Assembly (NCBI GenBank): GCA_016192835.1 | Contig: JACPTJ010000185.1 | Coordinates: 1-34,727 of the forward strand | Reading direction: 5' to 3' | Origin: Betaproteobacteria bacterium | GTDB lineage: Bacteria > Pseudomonadota > Gammaproteobacteria > Burkholderiales > SG8-41 | DNA: 34,727 nucleotides | Shown: piece by piece, positions 16,341-25,706 of the stretch | How the letters are laid out: every line of letters starts with the position of its first letter | Numbering within the stretch: position 1 is the first letter of the stretch | Notes under the pieces: generated by a model | What the model was told of the DNA's origin: nothing | Seen by the model: only the letters and a program-made list of their open reading frames with translations | Database searches by the model: none | Position numbers and translations under genes: made by a program

Positions 16341-17264
16341 TTCCTGCGCGGCGCAGTCCTGGAACTGGGCGAGCAGCCGGTTGCGGTCGAAGTCCTGGCC
16401 CAGGAACACGGCCCGGCAGGAACGGGACTGTTCTCCCCAGACCGCGCCCTGGTCCAGCACGTTGCGGCCTCCCACGCGATGGAAGATCACGCGGCGGCTG
16501 ATCCCGTGAACGGCGACGGTTCCTTTGGCGCGGAATACACCGTCGGGCAGTCCCTGCAGAAACCGGTCGAAGCGGTCGTAGTCCAGTTCGATATCGGCGG
16601 CGAAGGAGACGGAGAGCACTTCACCGTGGTCCACGTGCTCCTGGTGATGATGCGCGGCAACCGTGGCGAGCTTATGCGCATCGATATCGAGCAACAGCTC
16701 GGCGGGCACGTCCCCATTGATCGAGGGGAGCACCCTCGCGTCGCCGTTGATTTCCGCGAGGCGCGCCCTGATTCGGTCCACATCACCGGGAGTGACGAGA
16801 TCGAGCTTGTTCATCACCAGCAAATCGGCGCAGCGGATCTGTTCGGCGGGCGTCGCATTACTCTGCAGACAAGGTTCGATATTGGCGCTGTCTACCACCG
16901 TGACGACCGCGTCGAGCCGGAAGCTCTCCTCGAGCTCGGGTACCAGGAACGTGTGGGCGACGGCAAAGGGTTCGGCAAGACCGGATGTTTCCACGATCAC
17001 GTAGTCGAACTCGCGGCTGCTCGTCAGCAGACCGCGCGCCGCCTCGAGAAGATCCCCGCGAGTGGTGCAGCACAGGCAGCCGCCAGAGAGTTCGCCCACG
17101 TCGCCGGTCTGTCCGACGACCAGATCCTTGTCGATGTTCACGTCGCCGAAATCATTGATCATGACGGCGATACGCAGGCCATGATCGGCCTTCAATATAT
17201 GATTCAGCAGCGTGGTCTTGCCGCTTCCCAGAAAACCGCTCAGGATTGTGACGGGCCGCTTCAT
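16326..17264 (-). CDS. CobW/COG0523 family GTPase (metallochaperone)
   Basis: TILSGFLGSGKTTLLNHIL (Walker A), GGCLCCT (CxCC motif), VIVETSGLAEP, MNKLDLV. Confidence 0.95.
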   Translation of the reverse strand: MKRPVTILSGFLGSGKTTLLNHILKADHGLRIAVMINDFGDVNIDKDLVVGQTGDVGELSGGCLCCTTRGDLLEAARGLLTSSREFDYVIVETSGLAEPFAVAHTFLVPELEESFRLDAVVTVVDSANIEPCLQSNATPAEQIRCADLLVMNKLDLVTPGDVDRIRARLAEINGDARVLPSINGDVPAELLLDIDAHKLATVAAHHHQEHVDHGEVLSVSFAADIELDYDRFDRFLQGLPDGVFRAKGTVAVHGISRRVIFHRVGGRNVLDQGAVWGEQSRSCRAVFLGQDFDRNRLLAQFQDCAAQELPPP

Positions 17265-17379
17265 GATTACAATGTTTACTTTTCCGACTGCGTTGCAGCG
17301 TAACTTACCGTAAAATCAAGTCGGCGCCAACTGTCGATGCTGCAGTCGGGTTTTGCAACCGCTGCCATTGAATTTCGGT

Positions 17380-17430
17380 GTAGGGTGCGCTTGCGCACCG
17401 ATCGCCGGATGGTGCGCAAGCGCACCCTAC
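17380..17430. repeat. Palindromic REP-like element, copy 3
   Basis: Same 20-bp palindrome arms; loop GATCGCCGGAT differs by one base from copies 1 and 2. Confidence 0.9.
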
Positions 17431-17443
17431 AACAATTGAAATT

Positions 17444-17463
17444 CCCCGCGGCGTGCCGCGGGG
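17444..17463. promoter_or_regulatory. Second hairpin of the composite element, in the 5' leader of a maleate-isomerase-like gene
   Basis: CCCCGCGGC-GT-GCCGCGGGG, 9-bp stem, covarying with 7185-7204. Confidence 0.6.
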
Positions 17464-17507
17464 ATAGGCGCAGGGCACGCGGAGCAACGTTATTTCCGGA
17501 GGAAAAT

Positions 17508-18278
17508 ATGCCGCATATCACGAGGACTCATCGCTTCGGTCTGCTGACGCCGTCGTCCAATTCCACCCAGGAACCGGAATTCTCGGAGGTGCTGCCGCGG
17601 CACGTTTCGCTGCACACCGGCCGCCTGAGCTTTACGAATATCGACGCGGACACGATGTTCCGCTGCATCGAGGAACTCGAGCAGGAAAGCCGCAAGCTCG
17701 CTGACGCAGATGTCGGCGTTATTATTTTTGCGGCGACGGCTCCCTCGGTGACCCTGGGCAAGGGCTACGACCGCGAGCTGATCAAGCGGATGGAAGACGC
17801 CTCGGGCAAGCCCGCCACGACCGCCTCGACCGCATTTATCGAGGCCCTCACATTTCTCGGCATCCGCAGGATCGCTATCGCAGCCCCGTGGAACGAGGCC
17901 GTGAACAAGACCGTGGTGGCCTTCATGGAGGCGAACGGTTTCGAGGTCGTGAATAACGAGGTGATGGGACTCGTGCGCAACACCGAGCTCGGCCGCGTCG
18001 ACCCCGAGACGGCGTACGAACTGGGCCGCCGGGTAGACCGGCCGAATGCGGACGCCGTCATCATGCCAGGCGGCAATTGGCCTACGATGAGCATCGTCGA
18101 GCGGCTGGAGCGGGATATCGGCAAGCCGGTTCTGACGAACAATGTCGCGAGTATCTGGGCGGGCCTGCGGATACTCGGGTGCCACGACAGGATCAACGGC
18201 TACGGCCGGCTGCTGCGTGATCCTTTGAGCCGCGAAGCGATTTCCGCCCAGGCCGGTCCGGAATCAACGCAGAGCTGA
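17508..18278 (+). CDS. Maleate cis-trans isomerase / Asp-Glu racemase family protein
   Basis: HRFGLLTPSSNSTQEPEFSEVLP...HTGRLSF; TTASTAFIEALTFLGIRRIAIAAPWNEAVNK; VIMPGGNWPTMSIVERLERDIGKPVLTNNVASIWAGLRILG. Confidence 0.85.
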   Translation: MPHITRTHRFGLLTPSSNSTQEPEFSEVLPRHVSLHTGRLSFTNIDADTMFRCIEELEQESRKLADADVGVIIFAATAPSVTLGKGYDRELIKRMEDASGKPATTASTAFIEALTFLGIRRIAIAAPWNEAVNKTVVAFMEANGFEVVNNEVMGLVRNTELGRVDPETAYELGRRVDRPNADAVIMPGGNWPTMSIVERLERDIGKPVLTNNVASIWAGLRILGCHDRINGYGRLLRDPLSREAISAQAGPESTQS

Positions 18279-18332
18279 AAACGGGTAGGGAACGTTGCTG
18301 ACACATTGTTGTTCGAATTCGGGAGCAGACCG

Positions 18333-19769
18333 ATGAGTGAAACTTATGATTGCGACGTGATTGTCGTTGGCGGCGGCATTGCCGGCCTGACCGCGGCGAA
18401 TCGCGCCGCCCAACAGGGTTTGAAGGTTGTGCTGCTTGAGCGCGGCGTGGATGAGCGTTACCTCTGTAATACGCGTTATTCCGGAGGGGTGATCCATATT
18501 GCGTTCCGCAACGTCAAGGATCGCCCGGAAGAATTGATGGAGGCGATCAAACAAGCCACATCCGGCAACGCGGATCCGGCGTTGGCGAAGGCTCTGGCTA
18601 CGACATGCGGCAGGACGGTCGACTGGCTGAGCGAGGAAGGAGCAAAATTTATCCGCGTCGGGCAGATCGCGTGGCAGCAATGGGTGCTCGCTCCCCCGCG
18701 GCGGATCATGCCCGGTCTTGACTGGGAAGGTCGCGGCCCGGACTTTACGCTGCGCACGCTGGCGAACAACTTCGGGACTCGCGGCGGCAGGATATTTCGA
18801 GGCACCGCAGCCACTGCGTTGATGGAGAAGAATGGAACATGCACCGGCGTCGAGGCGAGAGACGCTCAAGGCACGCATCACTTCAATGCCCGCGCCGTGG
18901 TTCTTGCGGACGGTGGTTTTCAGGGGAATCGGGAGCTGGTTCGGCAGCATATCTGCAGCGTTCCCGAAAAGCTCAAGCAGCGCGGCCCGTCCACCGGCGT
19001 CGGTGACGGCTTGCGCATGGCACAAGCCATGGGCGCTCATGTTACCGATCTCGATTATTTTTACGGGCACATGCTTTCGCGCGACGCGTTCACGAACGAT
19101 GTGGTTTGGCCGTACCCTCAGCTGGATGAGCTGGGAATCGCCGGGATCGTGGTCAACACGGCAGGCAAACGCTTCGCCGATGAGGGGTTGGGCGGAGTCT
19201 ACCTGGCCAATGCAATCGCGAAGCTTCCAGACCCGCTCGCAGCGTGGGCGATTTTTGACGAGGCCATATGGCAGGGTCCCGGGACGACAGCCCGCATTCC
19301 CGCCAATCCGCATCTGGTCAAAGCTGGCGGGACAATGCTCAAGGCAAATACGCTGCGAGAGCTGGCGGCGCAGGCCGGCATCGCTGCCGCGCCTCTGGAG
19401 TCGACCGTCGCAGAATGCGACAGAGCGTTAAGCGCCGGGCGGCTCGCGCAGCTCGACCCGCCACGCACCCCCTCGGCAGTGGAGGCTTTGCCGATCAGGC
19501 AGCCGCCATTTTATGCGGTGCCTTTATGCGCGGGAATCACCTATACCTTCGGAGGCGTGGCGATCGATGAGCATGGCCGGGTCTTGCGATCGGACGGTGG
19601 TCCGATAAGCGGACTGTACGCCGTGGGTGCTACCACCGGCGGTCTCGAGGGAGTGAAAGGCTGCGGCTATGTCGGAGGGTTGGTCAAGGGCCTCGTCTTC
19701 GGCTTGCGCGCAGCGGAGCATGCTGCGCAAAATATTAATAACGCCAGCAGCGCAGCGGTTGATTCATGA
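18333..19769 (+). CDS. FAD-dependent dehydrogenase (fumarate reductase / tricarballylate dehydrogenase-like flavoprotein)
   Basis: CDVIVVGGGIAGLTAANRAAQQGLKVVLLERG; GGFQGNRELVRQH; C-terminal GLYAVGATTGGLEGVKGCGYVGGLVKGLVFGLRAAEHAA. Confidence 0.88.
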   Translation: MSETYDCDVIVVGGGIAGLTAANRAAQQGLKVVLLERGVDERYLCNTRYSGGVIHIAFRNVKDRPEELMEAIKQATSGNADPALAKALATTCGRTVDWLSEEGAKFIRVGQIAWQQWVLAPPRRIMPGLDWEGRGPDFTLRTLANNFGTRGGRIFRGTAATALMEKNGTCTGVEARDAQGTHHFNARAVVLADGGFQGNRELVRQHICSVPEKLKQRGPSTGVGDGLRMAQAMGAHVTDLDYFYGHMLSRDAFTNDVVWPYPQLDELGIAGIVVNTAGKRFADEGLGGVYLANAIAKLPDPLAAWAIFDEAIWQGPGTTARIPANPHLVKAGGTMLKANTLRELAAQAGIAAAPLESTVAECDRALSAGRLAQLDPPRTPSAVEALPIRQPPFYAVPLCAGITYTFGGVAIDEHGRVLRSDGGPISGLYAVGATTGGLEGVKGCGYVGGLVKGLVFGLRAAEHAAQNINNASSAAVDS

Positions 19770-19802
19770 GCACATCGTGATAACCACAGGAGGAGAACTC
19801 GC

Positions 19803-20795
19803 ATGAACACACTTTGCCCGTTTCGGATTCTCGCATTAGGCAGTGCGCTTGCGGTCAGCGCCAGCGTCTGCGCGCAAAGCGCTGCGCCGGAGGATTACCC
19901 AAACCGGCCGATCCGCATGATCGTGCCGCAGGCCGCCGGTTCGGGGGTCGATCTCATGACGCGGACCGTCGCACAAAAGCTCACGGAGACGTTCGGCAAG
20001 CAGGTGATAGTGGACAACCGTCCCGGCGCCAACGGCATTATCGGGCTGGAGATGGCGGTCAAATCCAAACCCGACGGCTACACGATGGCGCTGGGCGTGA
20101 CGAGTTCGCTCACCATGAATCCATTCATCTACAAAAGCCTGCCGTACGACACGTTCCGCGACTTTACACCGGTGGTCCAGCTGTCAATCAACACCTTCGG
20201 CTTGATGGTTAACCCGTCGCTGCCGGTGCGGTCGGTGAAGGAGCTCGTGGCGCTCGCCAAAACCCATCGTGGCCAGGTGCCGTACGGCTCATTCGGCTTG
20301 GGCAACATGACCCACCTTGCCGCGGAATTGTTTTCGCATCAGACCGGGGTCAAGTTGCTGCACGTTCCGTTCAAGGGCGGGACACCGTCAATGGTGGCAT
20401 TGCTCAGCGGGGAGGTTGCCGTGATGCTGGCGCCGATGCAGGCTTTTTCGCCGGCCGTCCGTGCCGGCACGCTCAGGCTGCTGGCAACCTGCGGCGCGAA
20501 GCGCTGGGACGCGTTTCCCGAGGTGCCGAGCGTGGCTGAGTTGGGTTATCCCGGGCTGGTCATGTTCGGCTGGAGCGGAATAATCGCGCCGATGGGCACG
20601 CCGCCTGCGATCGTCAACAAGTTGCAGCAGGAAGTCGCGCGCATACTGCTGGTGCCGGAAACGAAGCAGTACCTGACCAAGCAGGGCGCTGAGCCGGTCG
20701 CCAGCACGCCCGAGCAGTTCGCTGCATTCATCAAATCGGAAGCGGACAAGTGGTCGAAGGTGATCAAGACCGCCGGCCTCGAGCACACGCAGTGA
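19803..20795 (+). CDS. Bug/TctC-family substrate-binding protein
   Basis: Signal peptide, then DYPNRPIRMIVPQAAGSGVDLMTRTVAQKLTETFGKQVIVDNRPGANGIIGLE...THLAAELFSHQTGVKLLHVPFKGG. Confidence 0.95.
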   Translation: MNTLCPFRILALGSALAVSASVCAQSAAPEDYPNRPIRMIVPQAAGSGVDLMTRTVAQKLTETFGKQVIVDNRPGANGIIGLEMAVKSKPDGYTMALGVTSSLTMNPFIYKSLPYDTFRDFTPVVQLSINTFGLMVNPSLPVRSVKELVALAKTHRGQVPYGSFGLGNMTHLAAELFSHQTGVKLLHVPFKGGTPSMVALLSGEVAVMLAPMQAFSPAVRAGTLRLLATCGAKRWDAFPEVPSVAELGYPGLVMFGWSGIIAPMGTPPAIVNKLQQEVARILLVPETKQYLTKQGAEPVASTPEQFAAFIKSEADKWSKVIKTAGLEHTQ

Positions 20796-20821
20796 ACATC
20801 TGTGGTGTGCCGCAGCGCCTG

Positions 20822-20926
20822 GTAGGGTGGATGCAGGTGCCTTGCGCGCCGGAATCCACCACGCGCTCGAGCCGCGCGTTTTCCCTGCAGCGTTTGGTGG
20901 ATTCCGCTGTGCTCCATCTACCCTAC
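20822..20926. repeat. Long extragenic palindromic element
   Basis: GTAGGGTGGATGC...GGAATCCACC...GGTGGATTCCGC...CATCTACCCTAC, imperfect inverted repeat of about 105 bp. Confidence 0.75.
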
Positions 20927-21015
20927 GATATGCCGCTGCATCGACGATCGTGGAATTTTTCCGGTCGGCGCTGCTTGGCTTAAGGTAGTGCCGTCGGTAA
21001 CAGAGACTGTCTGTT

Positions 21016-21777
21016 ATGCTTTGCAGCGAATACCGTCAACCGGGAACGCCCAGGGCGGCCGAACAGCGGGTCGGCCTGATGGTGCCCTCATCCAATACCG
21101 GAATTGAAACCGAGTTTGTACGCTCGCTTCCCCGCGATATTACGATCCACTCCGCACGCCTGCCGTTATTTGTCAGCGTGGAGCCCAAAGCGATTGAATT
21201 GATGTCGCAGGACATTGAAAATGCCAGCCGCCTGCTTGCGACCGCGGCCGTTGATCTTCTGTTCGTGGGGGCGACCGTACCGAGTCTGCTTAAAGGCGTT
21301 GGACACGATAAGCAGATGATCGCGCGGATTCGTGAATTGACGGGAATTCGCGCGACCACGACTTCGACGGCCGTGATTGACTCGCTGACCGAACTCGGGG
21401 TGCGCAAACTTGTGCTGGGCACACCGTTCGTCGAGCCGATGAATGTTCCGATCGTTGCCTTCCTCGAAGCCAGCGGATTTCAGGTTATTGCCGCGAAGGG
21501 ACTCGGCTACGGTGACAACGTTGAGATTGGGCGCTTGCCGGCGGAGTCGGCTTACGAGCTTGCCAGGGAATTGCACCATCCGGATTCGGAAGCGTTTCTG
21601 TTCGCGTGCACGAATTGGCGGATACTGCCGGCCATCGAGCGGATCGAAGCGGAGTTCGGACGGCCGGTTGTCACGTCAAATCAGGCGAGTCTGCGCGGGG
21701 TGTTGTGCGCCCTGGGCCGGCCGGCGCACCTGCCCGGATGCGGGCGCTTGCTAGATTGCATCCTCCGGCATCGGTAG
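21016..21777 (+). CDS. Maleate cis-trans isomerase / Asp-Glu racemase family protein (second copy)
   Basis: EQRVGLMVPSSNTGIETEFVRSLP...; TTTSTAVIDSLTELGVRKLVLGTPFVEPMN; EAFLFACTNWRILPAIERIEAEFGRPVVTSNQASLRGVLCALG. Confidence 0.85.
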   Translation: MLCSEYRQPGTPRAAEQRVGLMVPSSNTGIETEFVRSLPRDITIHSARLPLFVSVEPKAIELMSQDIENASRLLATAAVDLLFVGATVPSLLKGVGHDKQMIARIRELTGIRATTTSTAVIDSLTELGVRKLVLGTPFVEPMNVPIVAFLEASGFQVIAAKGLGYGDNVEIGRLPAESAYELARELHHPDSEAFLFACTNWRILPAIERIEAEFGRPVVTSNQASLRGVLCALGRPAHLPGCGRLLDCILRHR

Positions 21778-21778
21778 T

Positions 21779-21848
21779 GTCATGCACCTCGCGGGCGAGC
21801 TGTTCAATATCATGGCCCGCGTCGAGCTGGTTCATGTGCCATACTACA
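21779..21848 (+). pseudogene. Short scar of a Bug/TctC gene
   Basis: Reads MHLAGELFNIMARVELVHVPY, matching the THLA.ELF....V.L.HVPYKG core of TctC proteins (compare THLAAELFSHQTGVKLLHVPFKGG in 19803-20795). Confidence 0.65.
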
Positions 21849-21872
21849 AGCTCAAATATCAGGAGAACCGTA

Positions 21873-22709
21873 ATGCTGAAGTTCGAAGAATATTCAAAGA
21901 AGTACCCTTGCATTCGGATGGAGCGGCGGAACGGGATACTTCTAATGACCACCCATTCCAAGGGCGATACACTTCAATGGTCTTACACCGACCCCGAGGC
22001 GTATCCCGGAATCTATTACTATCTCGGCGAAGCTTTTCATGACATCGGCAGCGATGTCGAAAACAAGGTGGTGATCTGGACGGGCGCGGGGGACGCCTTT
22101 TCCGGCCCGCCGCCGTCAGGGAAATCGCCCCCGCGGAGTCCCCGCGGGTGGGAGCGGTCGAACTGGAAGGGCCGGCACATGCAAATGAGCCTGCTCGATA
22201 TCGACGTGCCAGTCATTTGCGCTGTCAACGGCCCCGCCCTCAAGCATGGCGATCTGATTTTCCTGTGTGACATCGTGCTCGCCGCCGAGCACGCTGCTTT
22301 TCAGGACGGCCATATGCTGTGCGATACGGTGCCCGGCGACGGCGCGCATGTCATCTACCCGATCGTGATGGGACTGAGCCGCGCGCGGTATTTCCTGCTC
22401 ACCAGCGAAAAAATCACTGCCCGGCAGGCGTTGGAACTCGGCATGGTGCACGAGATCCTGCCGAAGGACAAGCTCATGGCCAGGGCTTGGGAACTGGCCG
22501 AAACGCTTGCCGCAAAGCCGCCGCTGGTAACGCGTGGCGCGCGCACTCTGCTGGTCCAGGGTCTGCGCCGCAAAATGCTCGATATGCAGGGGTTCGGACT
22601 GGCGCTCGAGGGGTTGGCAAATCTCGATGACGATCCGGCAGGCATATTGCAACGGGACTTTCCGGGACCTTCCGACGTCAAACTGCGTACCGAGCTAAAG
22701 AAGAAGTAG
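21873..22709 (+). CDS. Enoyl-CoA hydratase/isomerase family protein
   Basis: KVVIWTGAGDAFSGP...LDIDVPVICAVNGPALKHGDLIFLCDIVLAAEHAAFQD...ITARQALELGMVHEILPKDKLMARAWELAETLAAKPPL. Confidence 0.88.
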   Translation: MLKFEEYSKKYPCIRMERRNGILLMTTHSKGDTLQWSYTDPEAYPGIYYYLGEAFHDIGSDVENKVVIWTGAGDAFSGPPPSGKSPPRSPRGWERSNWKGRHMQMSLLDIDVPVICAVNGPALKHGDLIFLCDIVLAAEHAAFQDGHMLCDTVPGDGAHVIYPIVMGLSRARYFLLTSEKITARQALELGMVHEILPKDKLMARAWELAETLAAKPPLVTRGARTLLVQGLRRKMLDMQGFGLALEGLANLDDDPAGILQRDFPGPSDVKLRTELKKK

Positions 22710-22791
22710 GCAACTCAAATAGACTGTAATGACCGTGACTTGATCTGACGAGAATCCTTCTTCCACGCTGAACACTGCAACATCCAACAGC

Positions 22792-23484
22792 TCACGGCGA
22801 CGGGGGCTCTTCGTGCCGGCGCAGGTCGCGCACCCGCCGCGCCAGCGCCTCCATCCGGCGATCGCGTATGCCAAGCTCGCGCAGGTGCTCGGCCGTGTCG
22901 AACAGGTATTCGCGGCAGCTGCCATTCAATCCCGCACCGGTGGCCAGATAGCGCGCGATAGTCTCGGTGTCGAGCCCTGGCACGTAGCGCTCGTGGGAAC
23001 GGTTCACGGCAAACACGATTGCCGGCTCCGGCCCGCGCCGCATGTAGGCGGTGATCCACAAGGGCCGGTAGGACCGAGACGACATTTCCCGCCGCCACAA
23101 CACGTCGAGCTCGGTCACCGCAGCCTCGGGGTCGATCCGGTAGGCAACCCCGGCGCAGCTGCCGCCCGACTCGACCGACAGCATCAGGCCGGGGCGCTCG
23201 GGGCTGCCCCGCCCCCCGCGCGCCCACATGCAGAACTGGCGATGAAAACCGTAGATGCGGGCCTTGCGCCGCTCGACGTAATGAAACGCCGGGTTCCACA
23301 TGAGGGAACCGTAGCCGAACACCCAGATGCGTCCCTGCTGTGGCGCGCGAGCAAGGATCTCAGCGACGTGCGTGCTGCGTTCTTCGTCGGTCATGAACCG
23401 GACGTGTGGGCCCTGACCGGCGCGAACCCGCGCGTGGTGGCTGCCGTCGAGCAGGTTCTCGCGCGTGATCCGATATTTCGTCAT
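22792..23484 (-). CDS. ChaC-like gamma-glutamylcyclotransferase
   Basis: RIWVFGYGSLMWNPAFHYVERRKARIYGFHRQFCMWARGGRGSPERPGLMLSVE...GSCREYLFDTAEHLRELGI. Confidence 0.92.
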   Translation of the reverse strand: MTKYRITRENLLDGSHHARVRAGQGPHVRFMTDEERSTHVAEILARAPQQGRIWVFGYGSLMWNPAFHYVERRKARIYGFHRQFCMWARGGRGSPERPGLMLSVESGGSCAGVAYRIDPEAAVTELDVLWRREMSSRSYRPLWITAYMRRGPEPAIVFAVNRSHERYVPGLDTETIARYLATGAGLNGSCREYLFDTAEHLRELGIRDRRMEALARRVRDLRRHEEPPSP

Positions 23485-23665
23485 CAGCCCGGATTGTGAC
23501 ACACACACCCCTTTCGGAGCGAGATCCGGGGCGTTTTGCGCACCCGGCGGCACGTCTTGTGCGCAGTCGGCTCGCTGCTGCCCTGAGTTGCGCTCCGGTC
23601 CCATTCTGGACGAAACGCGCAAACCACGGGCCCGCGCCACCGCAACGCGCTACGGCGTCATCGCT

Positions 23666-25450
23666 TTACTTCGGCGGGATGAGCGGCAGCAGCATGTAAG
23701 GCTTGCGCGCCGCGTCGAAGTGCAGCGAGTTCGTGCCGCCGAAGATTTCAGGTGGACGGTCTTTGGGATGCGTGTGGAGGAACGGGCCCACGCCCGTCAA
23801 CGAGTACGGCACGCCTGGGATCGAGGGCTGCGGGCCGGGGTGCTCGAAATCCCTGCCGCGCACGGCGAGCCCGATGCGGTATCCCGCGGGCACGACGATG
23901 CACGTCGGCCAGATCTCGACGTCGAGCTCGACGGGTTCGCCCGGCGTGAGCGGCTGCGCTTCATCGTGCGTGTGATACGGCTGGTAAGGGCGGCTGCGCC
24001 GTGGATCGAGCTTGCGATGCGAAGCGCGCAGCCAGCCGATGCCGACCGGCGTGCGCGGATCGTTCGAGCCGCGGAATGTGATTTCCCGGCCGTCGGGCGC
24101 GAAGACGCGCAGCACGAGGAACACGTCGGCGTCGCACGTGTTCGATGACACGAAGAGTTTGGCCGCCACGGGGCCCGTCACCTCGACCTCTTTTTCGAGC
24201 GGGGGCGTGAGGAACAGCAACCCATTGCCCAGCGCCTCGTAATCGAGTTTCGCCGATGCGGCTGGCGGCTCGGTGGCGAGGCTCGTGTCGCCCGGATGCA
24301 GATAGAACTTCGTCCACCGGGTGCGGGCGAGCGGCCATTCGTTCTCGGGACGTTCGACAAAGCGATCCACATGGCGGACCTGCAGCAGCACGGGCGGCTG
24401 CTCTTCCCAGCCGGCGCGCTCGCCTTTGAGAAAATGGCCGAAGAATTTTTTCTGGAGTTTCTCACCGTAGGCGGTGTAGAAGCTTTCCCAGTGCGCACCG
24501 CCGTGCGCTTCGAGCCATTTCTGTCGCGACGCCGAGTGCACGTAGCCGTCGAAGTTGCCGCGCGGATGCAAACCCATGCCGCCCCAGTTCGCCGCCGAGA
24601 GGAACGGCACCTTGACTTTTTTCCAATCCGGCGAGCGCGCGCGATACGCTGCGTCGTCGAACGGATGCGCGAGTATCCACGCATCGATGTCGATGCAGTT
24701 TTTGGCGAGATCTTCCTCCGGCAGCGTCGGCGGGCCGGCAACCTGCTCGCCGGTGACTGTGCTGCGCGGGCCGCGTTCGCCCAACCCGTGCTGCACGCGC
24801 AGTACCGCCCGCGGCGCCCAGGTGCTCAGGAACATGCTCATGATGCCGCCGTGGCGGGTCGTGTCGCGGTAGAAGTCACCGGCGCCTTCCCACGCGCAGA
24901 TTGCGGTGAGATGCGGGGGCTCGAGGCACGCCACCTGCCACGCGTTCATCGCAAAGTAGGAAATGCCGTTCAATCCCACTTTGCCGTTGCACCACGGCTG
25001 CGCGGCCGACCATTCGATGCATTCATAGAGGTCCTGCGTTTCGCGCGGCGACCAGAAATCGATGTAGCCGGGAGAACGTCCGGTGCCCCGTGAATCGACG
25101 CGCACCAGGGCATAGCCTGCGGGTACCCACTTCTCGGGGTCGACCAGCTCGAAGACCTGGTATTTGTTGCTCGACCCTTCCATTACTTCGGAATGCAGCC
25201 GGGTGAGTATTTCCCACGCGGCCTTGTTCCCTTCCTGGAAAGCGAGTCCCTTGCCATAGGGACCGTAGGTCAGGATCACGGGATAGCGGTCTTCGTCCGG
25301 CGGACGGAACACGTCGGCCCGCAATACGATGCCGTCGCTCGCTGTGATCGGCGCGTCCCATTGCACGCGCATGCCGTCGCGGATCTCGGTTTTTTCCTCG
25401 ACCCACGGGTTGCCCTGCTGCGCCATTTCACCCCCCTTCATTTCCGCCAC
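23666..25450 (-). CDS. CocE/NonD family hydrolase (X-Pro dipeptidyl-peptidase-like)
   Basis: ASDGIVLRADVFRPPDEDRYPVILTYGPYGKG; VRVDSRGTGRSPGYIDFWSPRETQDLYECIEWSAAQPWCNGKVGLNGISYFA; C-terminal beta-sandwich region. Confidence 0.92.
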   Translation of the reverse strand: MAEMKGGEMAQQGNPWVEEKTEIRDGMRVQWDAPITASDGIVLRADVFRPPDEDRYPVILTYGPYGKGLAFQEGNKAAWEILTRLHSEVMEGSSNKYQVFELVDPEKWVPAGYALVRVDSRGTGRSPGYIDFWSPRETQDLYECIEWSAAQPWCNGKVGLNGISYFAMNAWQVACLEPPHLTAICAWEGAGDFYRDTTRHGGIMSMFLSTWAPRAVLRVQHGLGERGPRSTVTGEQVAGPPTLPEEDLAKNCIDIDAWILAHPFDDAAYRARSPDWKKVKVPFLSAANWGGMGLHPRGNFDGYVHSASRQKWLEAHGGAHWESFYTAYGEKLQKKFFGHFLKGERAGWEEQPPVLLQVRHVDRFVERPENEWPLARTRWTKFYLHPGDTSLATEPPAASAKLDYEALGNGLLFLTPPLEKEVEVTGPVAAKLFVSSNTCDADVFLVLRVFAPDGREITFRGSNDPRTPVGIGWLRASHRKLDPRRSRPYQPYHTHDEAQPLTPGEPVELDVEIWPTCIVVPAGYRIGLAVRGRDFEHPGPQPSIPGVPYSLTGVGPFLHTHPKDRPPEIFGGTNSLHFDAARKPYMLLPLIPPK

Positions 25451-25706
25451 TGCGTTCGCCTTTGCCTGCGGGTCTGCACATGGCGCGCGATGTCCGGCAA
25501 ACTCCTCCCCGGGTATTGACCGAGACAGCGAGCGGCGATGGCTGATTAGTCGCCGCGTACTCTACGCCCGCAGCCGGAGGATCGCAACGCGCACCCGCCC
25601 CTCGTGTCGCGTGGCGCTGCTGTTGGCAAGCCACGCATTCTCCGTTAACCTATTGGCCGCAGCACCCCGTGGCCGAATAGGGCAACAATTGACAGGAGGA
25701 CCGGCG

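Noticed and set aside
2875-17430. The three 51-bp palindromes as CRISPR repeats
   Set aside because: They are about 4-10 kb apart with no spacers; they behave as extragenic palindromic elements.
22101-22155. Possible compensated frameshift in the enoyl-CoA hydratase (GPPPSGKSPPRSPRGWERSNWKG)
   Set aside because: The segment is Pro/Arg-rich and overlaps a CCCGCGG/CCGCGGG palindrome, but the frame is continuous and this loop is variable in such proteins; alignment would be needed.
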